Assembly (NCBI RefSeq): GCF_029814825.1
Contig: NZ_CP122379.1
Span: forward strand, 310,001 to 374,000
DNA from: Aequorivita marisscotiae
Lineage (GTDB): Bacteria > Bacteroidota > Bacteroidia > Flavobacteriales > Flavobacteriaceae
Reading direction: 5' to 3'
Length of the DNA stretch: 64,000 nucleotides
A program made the position numbers and the translations under genes. Positions 17,584 to 26,677 of the stretch are shown here, in pieces. Position 1 is the first letter of the stretch; each line of letters starts with the position of its first letter. The notes under the pieces are model-generated. The model saw nothing but the letters and a program-made list of their open reading frames with translations. It was not told the DNA's origin and made no database searches.

Positions 17584-18561
17584 ATGTCTAAGGTTAAATA
17601 TTACTACGATAGCGAAACGCTCTCGTACCGAAAAATAGAAAGAAAAAAAGGGAGAAAGTTAAAAATCTTTATCCTGAGTTTTCTGGGTATGGCACTGAGT
17701 GGTTTTTTATGGTTCCTAGTTTATATAAATCTCCCCCAAGTACAAACCCCCAAAGAATTGGCGCTTCAACGCGAGTTAAACAATATGGAACTCCAGTTTG
17801 AACTTTTAAACAAAAAGATTGATCAGGCACAGGCCGTACTTGCCGAAGTTGAGGAAAGAGACAACAATTTGTATCGCGTGTATTTTGAATCGAACCCTAT
17901 TCCCGAAGAACAGCGACGCGCTGGTTTTGGAGGAATAAACCGATACAAGGATTTAGAGGGTTTCAACAATTCAAAATTAATAATAAATACCACCCGCAAT
18001 TTAGATGTATTGACCAAACAGATTGTAATCCAATCTAAATCTTTGGACGAAATAGCAAAACTCGCAGAAGAAAAAGAGAAACTTTTGGCAGCTATTCCAG
18101 CCATACAGCCAGTAAAAAATGAAGACCTTACCCGCATGGCCTCTGGTTACGGTTACCGCACAGATCCATTTACAAAAGCGCGCAAGTTTCACTACGGAAT
18201 GGATTTTACCGCACCTCGAGGAACACCGGTATACGCAACGGGCGACGGTAAAGTTACACGTGCCGATAATACTGCAACTGGCTACGGAAACCACGTGGTA
18301 ATAAACCACGGCTATGGTTACGAAAGTTTATACGCACATTTGTATAAATACAATGTTCGTGTAGGGCAAAAGGTACAACGCGGCGATATCATTGGGTTTG
18401 TTGGTAGCACCGGAAGAAGTGAAGCACCGCATTGCCATTACGAAGTTTTTAAAGACAATGAGCGTATTAACCCAATTAACTTTTACTACGGAAGCTTAAC
18501 TGCAGAAGAATTTGCAGATATTTTAAGAAAGTCGCAGGAAGAAAACCAATCGCTGGATTAA
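17584..18561 (+). CDS. M23 family metallopeptidase, membrane anchored
   Basis: A 325-residue protein with a basic N terminus, one membrane helix (near residues 29-50), a coiled coil (about 60-100 and 140-180) and a C-terminal LytM/M23 domain. The zinc motif is HYGMDFTAP (Hx3D) near residue 201 and HCHYEVF (HxH) near 280, both complete. It probably cleaves peptidoglycan cross-bridges in the periplasm, in cell growth or division. Flavobacterial genomes often pair this gene with alaS and the MerR regulator that follows 39 nt downstream. Confidence 0.9.
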   Translation: MSKVKYYYDSETLSYRKIERKKGRKLKIFILSFLGMALSGFLWFLVYINLPQVQTPKELALQRELNNMELQFELLNKKIDQAQAVLAEVEERDNNLYRVYFESNPIPEEQRRAGFGGINRYKDLEGFNNSKLIINTTRNLDVLTKQIVIQSKSLDEIAKLAEEKEKLLAAIPAIQPVKNEDLTRMASGYGYRTDPFTKARKFHYGMDFTAPRGTPVYATGDGKVTRADNTATGYGNHVVINHGYGYESLYAHLYKYNVRVGQKVQRGDIIGFVGSTGRSEAPHCHYEVFKDNERINPINFYYGSLTAEEFADILRKSQEENQSLD

Positions 18562-18600
18562 TTTAGAATTTTTTGAATTATAAATTTATAATTAAAAAAA

Positions 18601-18930
18601 ATGCACATTGACCTACCCGAAAAATTGTATTACAGCATTGGCGAAGTAGCCGAAGCTTTTAGCGTAAATACATCGCTAATACGTTTTTGGGAAAAGGAAT
18701 TTGATGTATTAAAACCAAAGAAGAATGCCAAGGGCAACCGTAAGTTTACCCCTCAGGACATAAAAAACCTCGAATTAATTTATCATTTAGTGAAAGAACG
18801 CGGATTTACACTCGAAGGCGCTAAAATTCACTTAAAGGAAAACAAACAAAAAACACTAAATCAATTTGAGATTATTCGCAAATTGGAATCGGTAAAAGCA
18901 GAACTATTAAAAATTAAAGAACAACTCTAA
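18601..18930 (+). CDS. MerR family transcriptional regulator
   Basis: A 109-residue protein with a MerR winged helix (YYSIGEVAEAFSVNTSLIRFWEKEFDVLKP, key ISEVA-like turn and wing residues NRKFTPQDI) and a short C-terminal helix. There is no effector domain and no cysteine pair, so the signal is unknown. It lies between the M23 peptidase and the LemA operon, and 13 nt upstream of lemA. Confidence 0.85.
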   Translation: MHIDLPEKLYYSIGEVAEAFSVNTSLIRFWEKEFDVLKPKKNAKGNRKFTPQDIKNLELIYHLVKERGFTLEGAKIHLKENKQKTLNQFEIIRKLESVKAELLKIKEQL

Positions 18931-18943
18931 AATCAATCCTATT

Positions 18944-19552
18944 ATGAAAAAATGGTTACCTCTTATTATAATTGTTGGCGTTATTTTAATTATCGGAGGC
19001 TACTTGGCCAGCCTCAACAATAAATTGGTAGTCTTAGACCAAAAGGCCACCGCACAATGGGCTAATGTTGAAAGCTCCTACCAACGTCGTGCAGACTTAA
19101 TTCCGAATATTGTAAGTACCGCAAAAGGCTATGCAGAATTTGAGCAGGAAACCCTTATTGCCGTTACCGAAGCCCGTAGCAAGGCCACATCAATTAATGT
19201 AGATCCTACAAATATTACCCCAGAGCAATTGGCACAATTTCAACAAGCGCAGGCTGGCGTTAGTTCTGCCCTATCGCGTCTTTTAGCAGTTTTTGAAAGA
19301 TATCCGGATTTAAAGGCTAATGAAAATTTTAAAGAATTAATAAACGAACTAGAGCGTACCGAAAACCGTATAAATGTTGAACGAAATAGGTTTAACGAAA
19401 CTGCTCGTATGTTAAATACTAAGCTAAATCAATTTCCTACAAAACTCTTCGCAGGAATTCTTGGTTTCCACGAAAAAGCATACTTTAAAGCTGATGCCGG
19501 TAGCGAAAATGCACCAAAAGTAGATTTCGACTTCGGAAAAGATACGAAATAA
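18944..19552 (+). CDS. LemA family protein
   Basis: A 202-residue protein with an N-terminal membrane helix (residues 5-24) and the LemA core: VVLDQKATAQWANVESSYQRRADLIPN and the second helix EQETLIAVTEARSKA, ending in FPTKLFAGILGFHEKAYF. LemA proteins are helical membrane proteins of poorly known function. Here it stands with two TPM-domain proteins, a frequent conserved trio (LemA-TPM) thought to act in the envelope. Confidence 0.93.
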   Translation: MKKWLPLIIIVGVILIIGGYLASLNNKLVVLDQKATAQWANVESSYQRRADLIPNIVSTAKGYAEFEQETLIAVTEARSKATSINVDPTNITPEQLAQFQQAQAGVSSALSRLLAVFERYPDLKANENFKELINELERTENRINVERNRFNETARMLNTKLNQFPTKLFAGILGFHEKAYFKADAGSENAPKVDFDFGKDTK

Positions 19553-19618
19553 GCCTGTGCTATTCGAGTACGGTAAAATTTCGATTGAAAACCATTTTTG
19601 AAAATAAAAAGAAGAACC

Positions 19619-20080
19619 ATGTCTAAAGTTGAAGATTTTCTTACAAAGGAAGAAGAAGCAGCTATAATTGAAGCCATTCGCAAATCTGAGAAAAACACCT
19701 CGGGCGAGATACGTGTTCATATAGAACCCAGTTCGGTTTCTGCGGAAGAACCAAATAAACCGATAGACGCTTTTGATCGCGCTGCAGAAGTGTTTGATAT
19801 GTTAAATATGGCTAACACAAAAGCGCGCAATGGGGTATTAATATACGTAGCCGTAAACGATCGGACGTTAGTAATTATGGGCGATAAGGGCATTAATGAT
19901 ATAGTAGGCCAAAACTTTTGGGAAAGTACCAAAGATATTATTATTAACCATTTTAAAAATGGCCACATGAAACAAGGCTTGGTAGAAGGAATTTTAAAAG
20001 CAGGCGAACAGTTAAAGAAACATTTCCCATACCAAAAAGATGATAAAAACGAACTCCCGGATGATATTTCGGTAGGGTAG
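19619..20080 (+). CDS. TPM domain protein (first of two)
   Basis: A 153-residue soluble protein starting MSKVEDFLTKEEEAAI. The TPM fold is indicated by EAIRKSEKNTSGEIRVHIEP, ARNGVLIYVAVNDRTLVIMGDKGI and HMKQGLVEGI. An upstream in-frame TTG (19598) is possible, but the ATG at 19619 has the better context (AAGAAG upstream) and begins the conserved region. It is in the LemA operon and shares its fold with the downstream gene. Confidence 0.85.
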   Translation: MSKVEDFLTKEEEAAIIEAIRKSEKNTSGEIRVHIEPSSVSAEEPNKPIDAFDRAAEVFDMLNMANTKARNGVLIYVAVNDRTLVIMGDKGINDIVGQNFWESTKDIIINHFKNGHMKQGLVEGILKAGEQLKKHFPYQKDDKNELPDDISVG

Positions 20081-20146
20081 TTTTTACGTGTGCCTAAATA
20101 CTTCAACTTTATTCAGCAACTATTAAGTTGATTGAAAAAAAATGCA

Positions 20147-20941
20147 ATGAGAACATTTCTTCAGAAATATAAATTCGTACTTACATTATTAGCTATTACT
20201 TTTTGTTTTCAAAATGTAGTAGCACAATACGAAATTCCACCCAAGCCCGAAAAGCAAACTTCGTTATACGATTACATAAATTTGCTTACGCCCACGCAAA
20301 AAACGGCTTTGGAAAGTAAGTTGGTACGCTATGCAGATTCTACATCAACGCAGATTGTATGTATAATTATTGGCTCTACCCAAGGGGAGGATATTTCAAT
20401 GTTAGGTGCAGAATGGGGTCAAAAATGGGGTATTGGCCAAAAAGGTGAAGACAACGGAATTGTAATTACACTGGCCAAAGATGACCGGCGAGTAGATATA
20501 AATACCGGCTATGGCATTGAGTACAGAATAACCGATTTGATGTCCGAGCGAATTATAAACCGCATTATGATTCCTGAATTTAAATCAGGAAATTATTATG
20601 CTGGGCTCGATAAAGGCAGCGATGCCATATTTGCAGCTTTAAAAGGTGAATTTAAAGAAGATAGGGATTTCAGCAAAAAAGACGGAACGCCCATTCCATT
20701 TTTTATCATATTCATTTTTATCATTATCATTATTGCCTTAATAAACAAAGGTGGTAGAGGCGGTAAAGGTGGCGGTAGTAGCTTGCTTGATATAATTGTA
20801 CTCAGCAGCCTGGGCCGCGGTGGTTTTGGCGGTGGCGGCGGTAGCTTTGGCGGCGGAGGAAGTTTTGGTGGAGGCGGCGGTTTTGGCGGTGGTTTCGGTG
20901 GTGGCGGTTTTGGAGGCGGCGGTGCTAGCGGTGGATGGTAA
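20147..20941 (+). CDS. TPM domain membrane protein with Gly-rich tail
   Basis: A 264-residue protein starting MRTFLQKYKFVLTLL (an in-frame TTG at 20132 is less likely). It has a signal peptide, a TPM domain (residues about 30-170, with GQKGEDNGIVITLAKDDRRVDINTGYG), one membrane helix (IPFFIIFIFIIIIIALI) and a cytoplasmic or exposed tail made almost only of Gly, Phe and Ser in GGGFGGG-type repeats. This is the YgcG-like architecture. It closes the LemA operon. Confidence 0.9.
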   Translation: MRTFLQKYKFVLTLLAITFCFQNVVAQYEIPPKPEKQTSLYDYINLLTPTQKTALESKLVRYADSTSTQIVCIIIGSTQGEDISMLGAEWGQKWGIGQKGEDNGIVITLAKDDRRVDINTGYGIEYRITDLMSERIINRIMIPEFKSGNYYAGLDKGSDAIFAALKGEFKEDRDFSKKDGTPIPFFIIFIFIIIIIALINKGGRGGKGGGSSLLDIIVLSSLGRGGFGGGGGSFGGGGSFGGGGGFGGGFGGGGFGGGGASGGW

Positions 20942-20999
20942 ACTGTATTTACGAATGAGTAATTACAGAACCGTGAATTTCAGCTAAATTATAGCTGCT

Positions 21000-21962
21000 T
21001 TACTTCGCAATTTCTTCAAAGAATTCAAAAGCACGCACTACGGAGTAGGGGTGTTTAGATATTTTCAACGGAAATGCACAATGCCCCCCATGGTGAGGCG
21101 TTTCCAAAAACAAATACTTGTGGCGTTCAGCCAGCGCAATAGGATGGTCATCTTTCCCCAAAATAGGATCGTCCCAAGCATTCATGACCAAAACTGGCGT
21201 TTTAATACCGTCGATGGAATATTTTGGAGAGGCTTTTAAATAATAATCTTCAAGATCTAAATAATCCCCGTGAACAGGAACTATAAACCGGAGAATTACA
21301 TCCTCAAATGTTTTAATTTGTTTTGAGGTTTCTTGGGAAATTATATCTGGAAATTGTTGTGATTTGTATTGAATTTTTGCCCTAATCTTCCGGATAAAAC
21401 GACTTAAATATATTTTACTAATTCCACTTTGAATTTTTTCGGCACTGGATTTTAATTGAATTGGTGCCGAAATAGCCACCGCTGCTTTTACTTTATCAGA
21501 AATTTTATTTCTACCCAGATAATTTAAAATTTGATCCCCACCCAAAGAAAACCCAATTGGGAAAACTTCTTCAAATCCGCTCGCAATTACGTGTTCAATT
21601 ACAAATTCTAAATCTGTGATGGAACCGTGATGGTACAGATATGGCAGCAAGTTCATTTCACCACCACAACTGCGGTTGTTCCAAGCAAAAACCGAATACC
21701 CTTTAGCGATAAAAAAGTTCGCACAAGCATTGTTGTAGTTTTTTCGCGAATCGCCTTCTAATCCGTGACACAATATAATAGCTTTTTTAGAACTCTTTAC
21801 AATATAATCTAATAGCAGAAAATCTCCATCGGGCAATAGCAATCGCTTTCGCTTATAGTTAGGCGCATTCAATTTGCGAATAATGCCTTCGTAAATCGTA
21901 GAAATATGTCCATTTTGAAAAATGAAGTCGGTTTCGTAAGATGAATTGTTTATATAGGGCAT
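21000..21962 (-). CDS. YheT-like alpha/beta hydrolase
   Basis: A 320-residue hydrolase. It has the oxyanion segment ILCHGLEGDSRKNY, the nucleophile elbow PIGFSLGGDQILNYLG (Ser near residue 135), a late Asp in NAWDDPI and the catalytic His in HHGGHCAFP. These match the YheT/ABHD1-3 family of lipid or carboxyl esterases. It is convergent to the TPM operon and its physiological substrate is unknown. Confidence 0.88.
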   Translation of the reverse strand: MPYINNSSYETDFIFQNGHISTIYEGIIRKLNAPNYKRKRLLLPDGDFLLLDYIVKSSKKAIILCHGLEGDSRKNYNNACANFFIAKGYSVFAWNNRSCGGEMNLLPYLYHHGSITDLEFVIEHVIASGFEEVFPIGFSLGGDQILNYLGRNKISDKVKAAVAISAPIQLKSSAEKIQSGISKIYLSRFIRKIRAKIQYKSQQFPDIISQETSKQIKTFEDVILRFIVPVHGDYLDLEDYYLKASPKYSIDGIKTPVLVMNAWDDPILGKDDHPIALAERHKYLFLETPHHGGHCAFPLKISKHPYSVVRAFEFFEEIAK

Positions 21963-22243
21963 ATTTTTACTCCTTGATTTATGCGCTTAGCCTAAAGGTA
22001 AGATTCTTTTACGCTACATAAAATTGAAATCTGTAAAAACTGGATCGCCCCTTTACAATTCTTCACTTTGTAGGAGTATTTTCAAAGCTAAATAGAGAAG
22101 AGTAAAGATAGCAGTGACTAACTTTATTTCGGTTAGTATTTATTGATTGTATATTCTGAAACATTCACCATTTTTAAAAAAAATCACCCCCAATTACCTT
22201 TCAATTTTCGTAGTTTGCAGCTTTAATTTTCCGAAGCTAATTC

Positions 22244-22915
22244 ATGAAAACACAAGCATCAAAAGTTTGGCGTCACAACAGTATTCGTTATGCATTTTTT
22301 TTTCTTGGTCTTATTTTTTTTGGACTGGGCGTGGCGGTTTCCGTTAAGGTAAAACATCTTGGCTTACATCCTTGGGATGTTCTAAACGTGGCCTTATTTG
22401 AACATTTTGGTTTTAGTATTGGCACTTGGAGCATCGTGGTTGGTTTGCTACTAATAGGGATTTCACTATTGGTGAGCAAAAAGTATATTAATATTGGTAC
22501 ATTTCTCAATGCATTGCTCATTGGACCAATCATGGATTTCTTTCTTTGGATAGATATTTTGCCAGATGCAAGTTACAATTGGACAGACTATTTAATACTA
22601 CTGGTGGGAATCGTGCTCATAGGTTTGGGCGGAGGTCTATACGTTTCGGGAGGCGTAGGCGCTGGTCCAAGAGATGGATTTATGCTTTCCATATCAGAAC
22701 GAACAAGATTATCTGTGAGCAAAGCCCGAATTTTAGTGGAGAGCTTAGTGCTGGTTATCGGGTTTTTATTGGGAGGCCCTGTGTTTTGGGTAACATTTAT
22801 TTATACTTTTATCCTGAGCCCGATTTTTCAATTTTCTCTGAAATTTTTTACCCGGCTTAGATCTAAATTAGATGGAGTTAATGACCAGCCAGATATGGCG
22901 AGAAATAAATTTTAA
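22244..22915 (+). CDS. YitT/YczE family membrane protein
   Basis: A 223-residue protein with five predicted membrane helices (about 17-37, 60-80, 85-105, 115-135 and 160-190). LGLHPWDVLNVALFEHFGFSIGTWSI and GLGGGLYVSGGVGAGPRDGFM resemble the YczE/YitT group of inner-membrane proteins. Function is unknown. It is monocistronic and convergent with the TonB receptor gene. Confidence 0.8.
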   Translation: MKTQASKVWRHNSIRYAFFFLGLIFFGLGVAVSVKVKHLGLHPWDVLNVALFEHFGFSIGTWSIVVGLLLIGISLLVSKKYINIGTFLNALLIGPIMDFFLWIDILPDASYNWTDYLILLVGIVLIGLGGGLYVSGGVGAGPRDGFMLSISERTRLSVSKARILVESLVLVIGFLLGGPVFWVTFIYTFILSPIFQFSLKFFTRLRSKLDGVNDQPDMARNKF

Positions 22916-23021
22916 CACCCTCGATGCGCAAAAAAAAATTCCGAATATTATGGTTCTTGAATTTTAAATTATTTTAAAGAAATCCATAATAGTTGATGCA
23001 TTATTGAAATTTAGCACTAAA

Positions 23022-25784
23022 TCAATCCCACGGATTATCCTTTATCTCTCCTTTTTTACCGAGCGTATTAAATTTATAACTCAGCGTAAGCATAAAATAT
23101 TGCTTTAAAACCGTACTCTGAACATCTTGAATATAATTTTGGTTTGAGGTACGACGAACATTACTGTTTTGGTTCAGCAAATCGTAAACTTTTAGAGTCG
23201 CACTACCGCTGTCTTTTAGGAATGAATAGGTTAGCGAACTGTTCCAAAAAACATAGCTTCTGTTAAAACCCTCGGTAACATCTGCATTATAAACATATTT
23301 AAAATCGTTGCGCCATTCCAAAGATTTTGGGACGAAAGTTGTGGTCCGCAAATTAAATTCGTGTCGTGTGTAATTGCTATTTTCAAATGTACTAACATCA
23401 ATGCTATTTGTGCTGTAATTATAGCTATATCTGGGGCTTAGCTCAAACAAATCTTTCCAAGTAAACGTAGCGTTTATTGACGGGGTATAATTAATCGTGG
23501 TACTATTGTACTGCACGTTATTATTAAAATTTACATTGCTATTTCCGGTAGCATATAGAAAAGCTCCGTATTTAATAGTGCGTAAACTGTCTATTTTAAA
23601 ACTTTTATTGAAACCAATATTTCCAGACAAACTATACGTGCCGTTTACATTTGTAAAGGTGGTGGTTTTTACGAGATTTTCATCTACTGTGGTTTTGGGC
23701 ACGACACGGTCGTTACTGAATTCGAAATTTAAATATGAATAAAATCCTGTTTGGTTTTTAAAATCGTAATTATTTGCTCCCAAATAGAAACGATGTTCGT
23801 TTGAAGGTTTCAAATCTGGATTTCCGCGAGTAATATTCAAAGGATCCGAAATATCAACAAAAGGTGAAAGTTGGTCTATGTCTGGCGCAGTATTCTGTAA
23901 ATAATATCCTGAAAAGGCACTGAATGTTTTACTGAATTTATATCGAAAATTAACACTCATCTCCAACGCATTAAAATCATTTTTGAAATGTATATCTCTT
24001 AGCGCATCATCGCTTTCCAACGTTCTAAAAACATAAGCAGCATTTACGCGAGCATAGATTTTTCCAGTAGTATAAGTTACGCCCATTTCTGGACTTGACT
24101 GTTGATTTGTATTGGTAAAATCGGTACTCTGAGCTGTGTTGAAAGTGGTATAATCTTCTGAAAATTCGTCAAAATCAAAAACATCCTTTCGGTCCTTTCG
24201 TTTCTCGTTTTCAAAATTATATTCTAAATTTAAAAAGAGTGTATCGGCAATAATGGGTAGACGCCACTGCGGCGTTACGGAAAATTCTGATGCACTTTTC
24301 TTGCCATTGGTTCGCTGGTTTCTTAAAAGGGTATTTGGGTCTTCACCAAAAATTTGTGTTTCGCTAAATATGTAATCTTGGTTGGCGATCGCATTAATTT
24401 TGTTTGTGGCTATAATTCTAAAAAAGCCTCCATTGCCACCATATTTTTTGGTTACCGAGAGCCTATTATTAAAATTATTTCCGTCTCTTTCGCTGTGGTT
24501 GTCGTTAACAGATTGGTTAATAAGCTCCTCATTTGCATTTTTGCTCGTCTCGTTCTTAGTAAAGTTTGATATTATTTTATTAAATGATAGCTGTGGGCGA
24601 ATTGCTATTAAAAATGTGGAATCTATCTGTGTATTAAATTTTAGGTTGGCCGTATGAGTATAGCTGTCGGTTTCTGAAGTAGTATTTACGTTAGAGAGAT
24701 ACCTATTTTCGGGTAAAATGTTTTCACGATTTCGCAATTCTTCATTAAACGTGTTTGCGGAGGAATAAAAATAATCTGTGCTAATATCTGTTTTTTTTCC
24801 AAAGTCCTTGGCAAAATTGGCTCCGGCAGTTCTAGAATTTGTGATGCCATCACCTCCGCCAAACGCCATTCCGTTATAATTAAAGGAGCCATTACTATTA
24901 AAATTAAGATGTCTGCCACTGCCGAACATTTTTTCTATTTCACCAAAACTAAATCCTGGGGAGTTAGTATTATTTCCGCCTCCCAAGGCGCTAATTCGCA
25001 AATCATTGTCAAAATAATTTATAAGTCCAGCATATTCAAAACGTTTATCGGTTCCGCCTCCAGCCGCTACCCTGCCGAAAATGCCTTTATTTTTTTCTTC
25101 GTCAATTTTAATGTTTATTGTTTTATTATTTTCATCCCCATTTTCACCTGTAAATGCTTCAGAATCTGTTTTGGTATCGGTTACCTGTATTTTTTTAACT
25201 ATTTCTTTGGTTAGGTTTCTGGTTGCAATGGTGGGATCGTCCCCAAAAAATGGTTTTCCATTTACCAAAATTTTGTTCACTGGTTTCCCATTAACGGTTA
25301 TATTTCCTTGTGCATCTACTTCAACGCCCGGAAGTTCCTTCAATAAATCTTCAACAGTGGCGTTCTTTTTTGTTTTAAATGAAGCCACATTAAATTCTAA
25401 AGTGTCCTTTTTAATGGTAATCGGGGCACGCGATTTTACAACAACTTCATCTAAATTTGCCACCGAAACTGAAATAGGAATACTCCCCAAATCCTGCACG
25501 GGCGTATCTAAATTCACCGTCTTCTGAAAATTTTGATAACCTACATAGCTAAAATTTATCCGTACATTTTTTGCTGAAGTCTTTCCTTCCAAAATAAATT
25601 TGCCGTTTTTATCTGTTATCGTGTAAGTAATTAAAGTACTGTCCGCTATCGTTTCCATAAAAACAGTGGCAGCTTCCAATGGGTCTTGAGATTCACCATC
25701 AATTAAAACACCCGAAACTTGTACATCCTGTGAAAAGCTTAAAGAAACAAACAAGAAGAAAAATCCAAAAAGAAATTTTTGCAT
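23022..25784 (-). CDS. TonB-dependent receptor-like outer-membrane protein
   Basis: A 920-residue outer-membrane protein. It has a signal peptide (residues 1-18), a carboxypeptidase-regulatory-like domain (about 20-110, VSGVLIDGESQDPLEAATV), a plug region (about 120-230, ATVEDLLKELPGVEVDAQGN and VLVNGKPFFGDDP) and a long beta barrel of the OMP_b-brl_3 type ending YFMLTLSYKFN. It lacks a SusD partner, so it is probably not a classical polysaccharide SusC. The ligand cannot be read from the sequence. A long 5' region contains an 18-nt AT palindrome at 25818-25835. Confidence 0.88.
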   Translation of the reverse strand: MQKFLFGFFFLFVSLSFSQDVQVSGVLIDGESQDPLEAATVFMETIADSTLITYTITDKNGKFILEGKTSAKNVRINFSYVGYQNFQKTVNLDTPVQDLGSIPISVSVANLDEVVVKSRAPITIKKDTLEFNVASFKTKKNATVEDLLKELPGVEVDAQGNITVNGKPVNKILVNGKPFFGDDPTIATRNLTKEIVKKIQVTDTKTDSEAFTGENGDENNKTINIKIDEEKNKGIFGRVAAGGGTDKRFEYAGLINYFDNDLRISALGGGNNTNSPGFSFGEIEKMFGSGRHLNFNSNGSFNYNGMAFGGGDGITNSRTAGANFAKDFGKKTDISTDYFYSSANTFNEELRNRENILPENRYLSNVNTTSETDSYTHTANLKFNTQIDSTFLIAIRPQLSFNKIISNFTKNETSKNANEELINQSVNDNHSERDGNNFNNRLSVTKKYGGNGGFFRIIATNKINAIANQDYIFSETQIFGEDPNTLLRNQRTNGKKSASEFSVTPQWRLPIIADTLFLNLEYNFENEKRKDRKDVFDFDEFSEDYTTFNTAQSTDFTNTNQQSSPEMGVTYTTGKIYARVNAAYVFRTLESDDALRDIHFKNDFNALEMSVNFRYKFSKTFSAFSGYYLQNTAPDIDQLSPFVDISDPLNITRGNPDLKPSNEHRFYLGANNYDFKNQTGFYSYLNFEFSNDRVVPKTTVDENLVKTTTFTNVNGTYSLSGNIGFNKSFKIDSLRTIKYGAFLYATGNSNVNFNNNVQYNSTTINYTPSINATFTWKDLFELSPRYSYNYSTNSIDVSTFENSNYTRHEFNLRTTTFVPKSLEWRNDFKYVYNADVTEGFNRSYVFWNSSLTYSFLKDSGSATLKVYDLLNQNSNVRRTSNQNYIQDVQSTVLKQYFMLTLSYKFNTLGKKGEIKDNPWD

Positions 25785-25971
25785 ATAAAACGTACTGGTT
25801 TATTGATTTTATTGTCGAATATATAGCTATATATTTAAAACCACTTCCAAATTTTAAAAATAAAACGGTATCATTTTTTTATAAAAAACATAAATGCCTG
25901 TAAATAAACAAATAGGATTGTACGCCAAGGAGTAAGTGAATAATACAATACTTTTCTTTAAAATTATAAAT

Positions 25972-26002
25972 TAAAAAAGCTACTAAAATTTTATTAGTAG
26001 CT
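25972..26002 (-). terminator. Terminator of the 26027-26407 lipoprotein gene
   Basis: On the minus strand the nine-base arms AGCTACTAA / TTAGTAGCT (25978-26002) are followed by TTTTTTAA. It lies 25 nt after the stop codon of the lipoprotein gene. Confidence 0.75.
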
Positions 26003-26026
26003 CTTTTAGTAAATGTAACCTTGCAA

Positions 26027-26407
26027 TTACTCGCCCGAAGGTTTCTTTACTTTCACCTTTCGTTCACGTATATCTGTTATACTAATAGGATTGGCTTTAT
26101 CGCATCTATTAGGCATTTTTAACGATCTGAACGTAAACCACACACGCATTCCGTGCGTTTTAAAATTACCTAGCAAATTTACGGGATCGAACATAACGGT
26201 TCTATCATCTTCCAGTGCAATTACATATTCGCAATCGCCCTCCGCGGTAGAATGTACAATAATACCTTTGTATTCTTGAACAACCGGCGCCGCAACTTGA
26301 CTATTCCCTCTATTATTAGGTCTGGAGGTATTGGCTTTAGACGAACTGCACGAAGCCAAGCTTACCATCGTAAATGCAAGAAATAAAAACTTAATAATAT
26401 TTTTCAT
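26027..26407 (-). CDS. Small lipoprotein
   Basis: A 126-residue lipoprotein: MKNIIKFLFLAFTMVSLASCSSSK, with lipobox LASC (Cys near 20) and a Ser/Asn-rich linker. The mature domain contains GDCEYVIALEDDRTVMFDPVNLLGNF and VWFTFRSLKMPNRCDKANPISI, a small beta-rich fold seen in flavobacterial proteins with no assigned function. It is monocistronic with a terminator. Confidence 0.72.
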   Translation of the reverse strand: MKNIIKFLFLAFTMVSLASCSSSKANTSRPNNRGNSQVAAPVVQEYKGIIVHSTAEGDCEYVIALEDDRTVMFDPVNLLGNFKTHGMRVWFTFRSLKMPNRCDKANPISITDIRERKVKVKKPSGE

Positions 26408-26487
26408 AATAATATTCCTTTATAGCTAAATTAATAAAAAAGGCTGCCTTTCATAAAAAAACAGCACTTATATTAATTCGTTATTTT

Positions 26488-26655
26488 ATGAGAAGTTTAT
26501 TTTTCAGAATTTTCAATTTCGGCAATCGGGTGCCAATAATTAAGCTGCTGTATGTATTTTTGTTGAATAATGGGTTGCGTCTTATACCAGAAAAGCTAGC
26601 ACGTACCTCGAATTACCTATTTAAACAATACACTCCAGCAAAAGCGAAGTTGTAA
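26488..26655 (+). CDS. Possible small protein of 55 residues
   Basis: An open frame of 55 codons starting MRSLFFRIFNFGNRVPIIK and ending KQYTPAKAKL. It has a hydrophobic middle part (LLYVFLLNNGLRLIP) and a basic end, so it could be a membrane-associated peptide. Codon use looks coding (many G/C-ended mixed codons, no rare runs) and it fills most of an otherwise empty 270-nt space. No family was recognised, so it may be chance. Confidence 0.45.
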   Translation: MRSLFFRIFNFGNRVPIIKLLYVFLLNNGLRLIPEKLARTSNYLFKQYTPAKAKL

Positions 26656-26677
26656 AAAATCGCAAACGAAGCATGAC

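Noticed and set aside
20800-20938. Gly-codon repeats at the end of the second TPM gene as a tandem-repeat locus
   Set aside because: They encode the Gly/Phe/Ser tail typical of this protein family and vary in codons, so a separate repeat element is not supported.
25818-25835. Perfect 18-nt palindrome AATATATAGCTATATATT before the TonB receptor gene
   Set aside because: It is almost pure A/T, where palindromes arise easily, and it has no second copy in the window. It may be an operator, but that cannot be supported.
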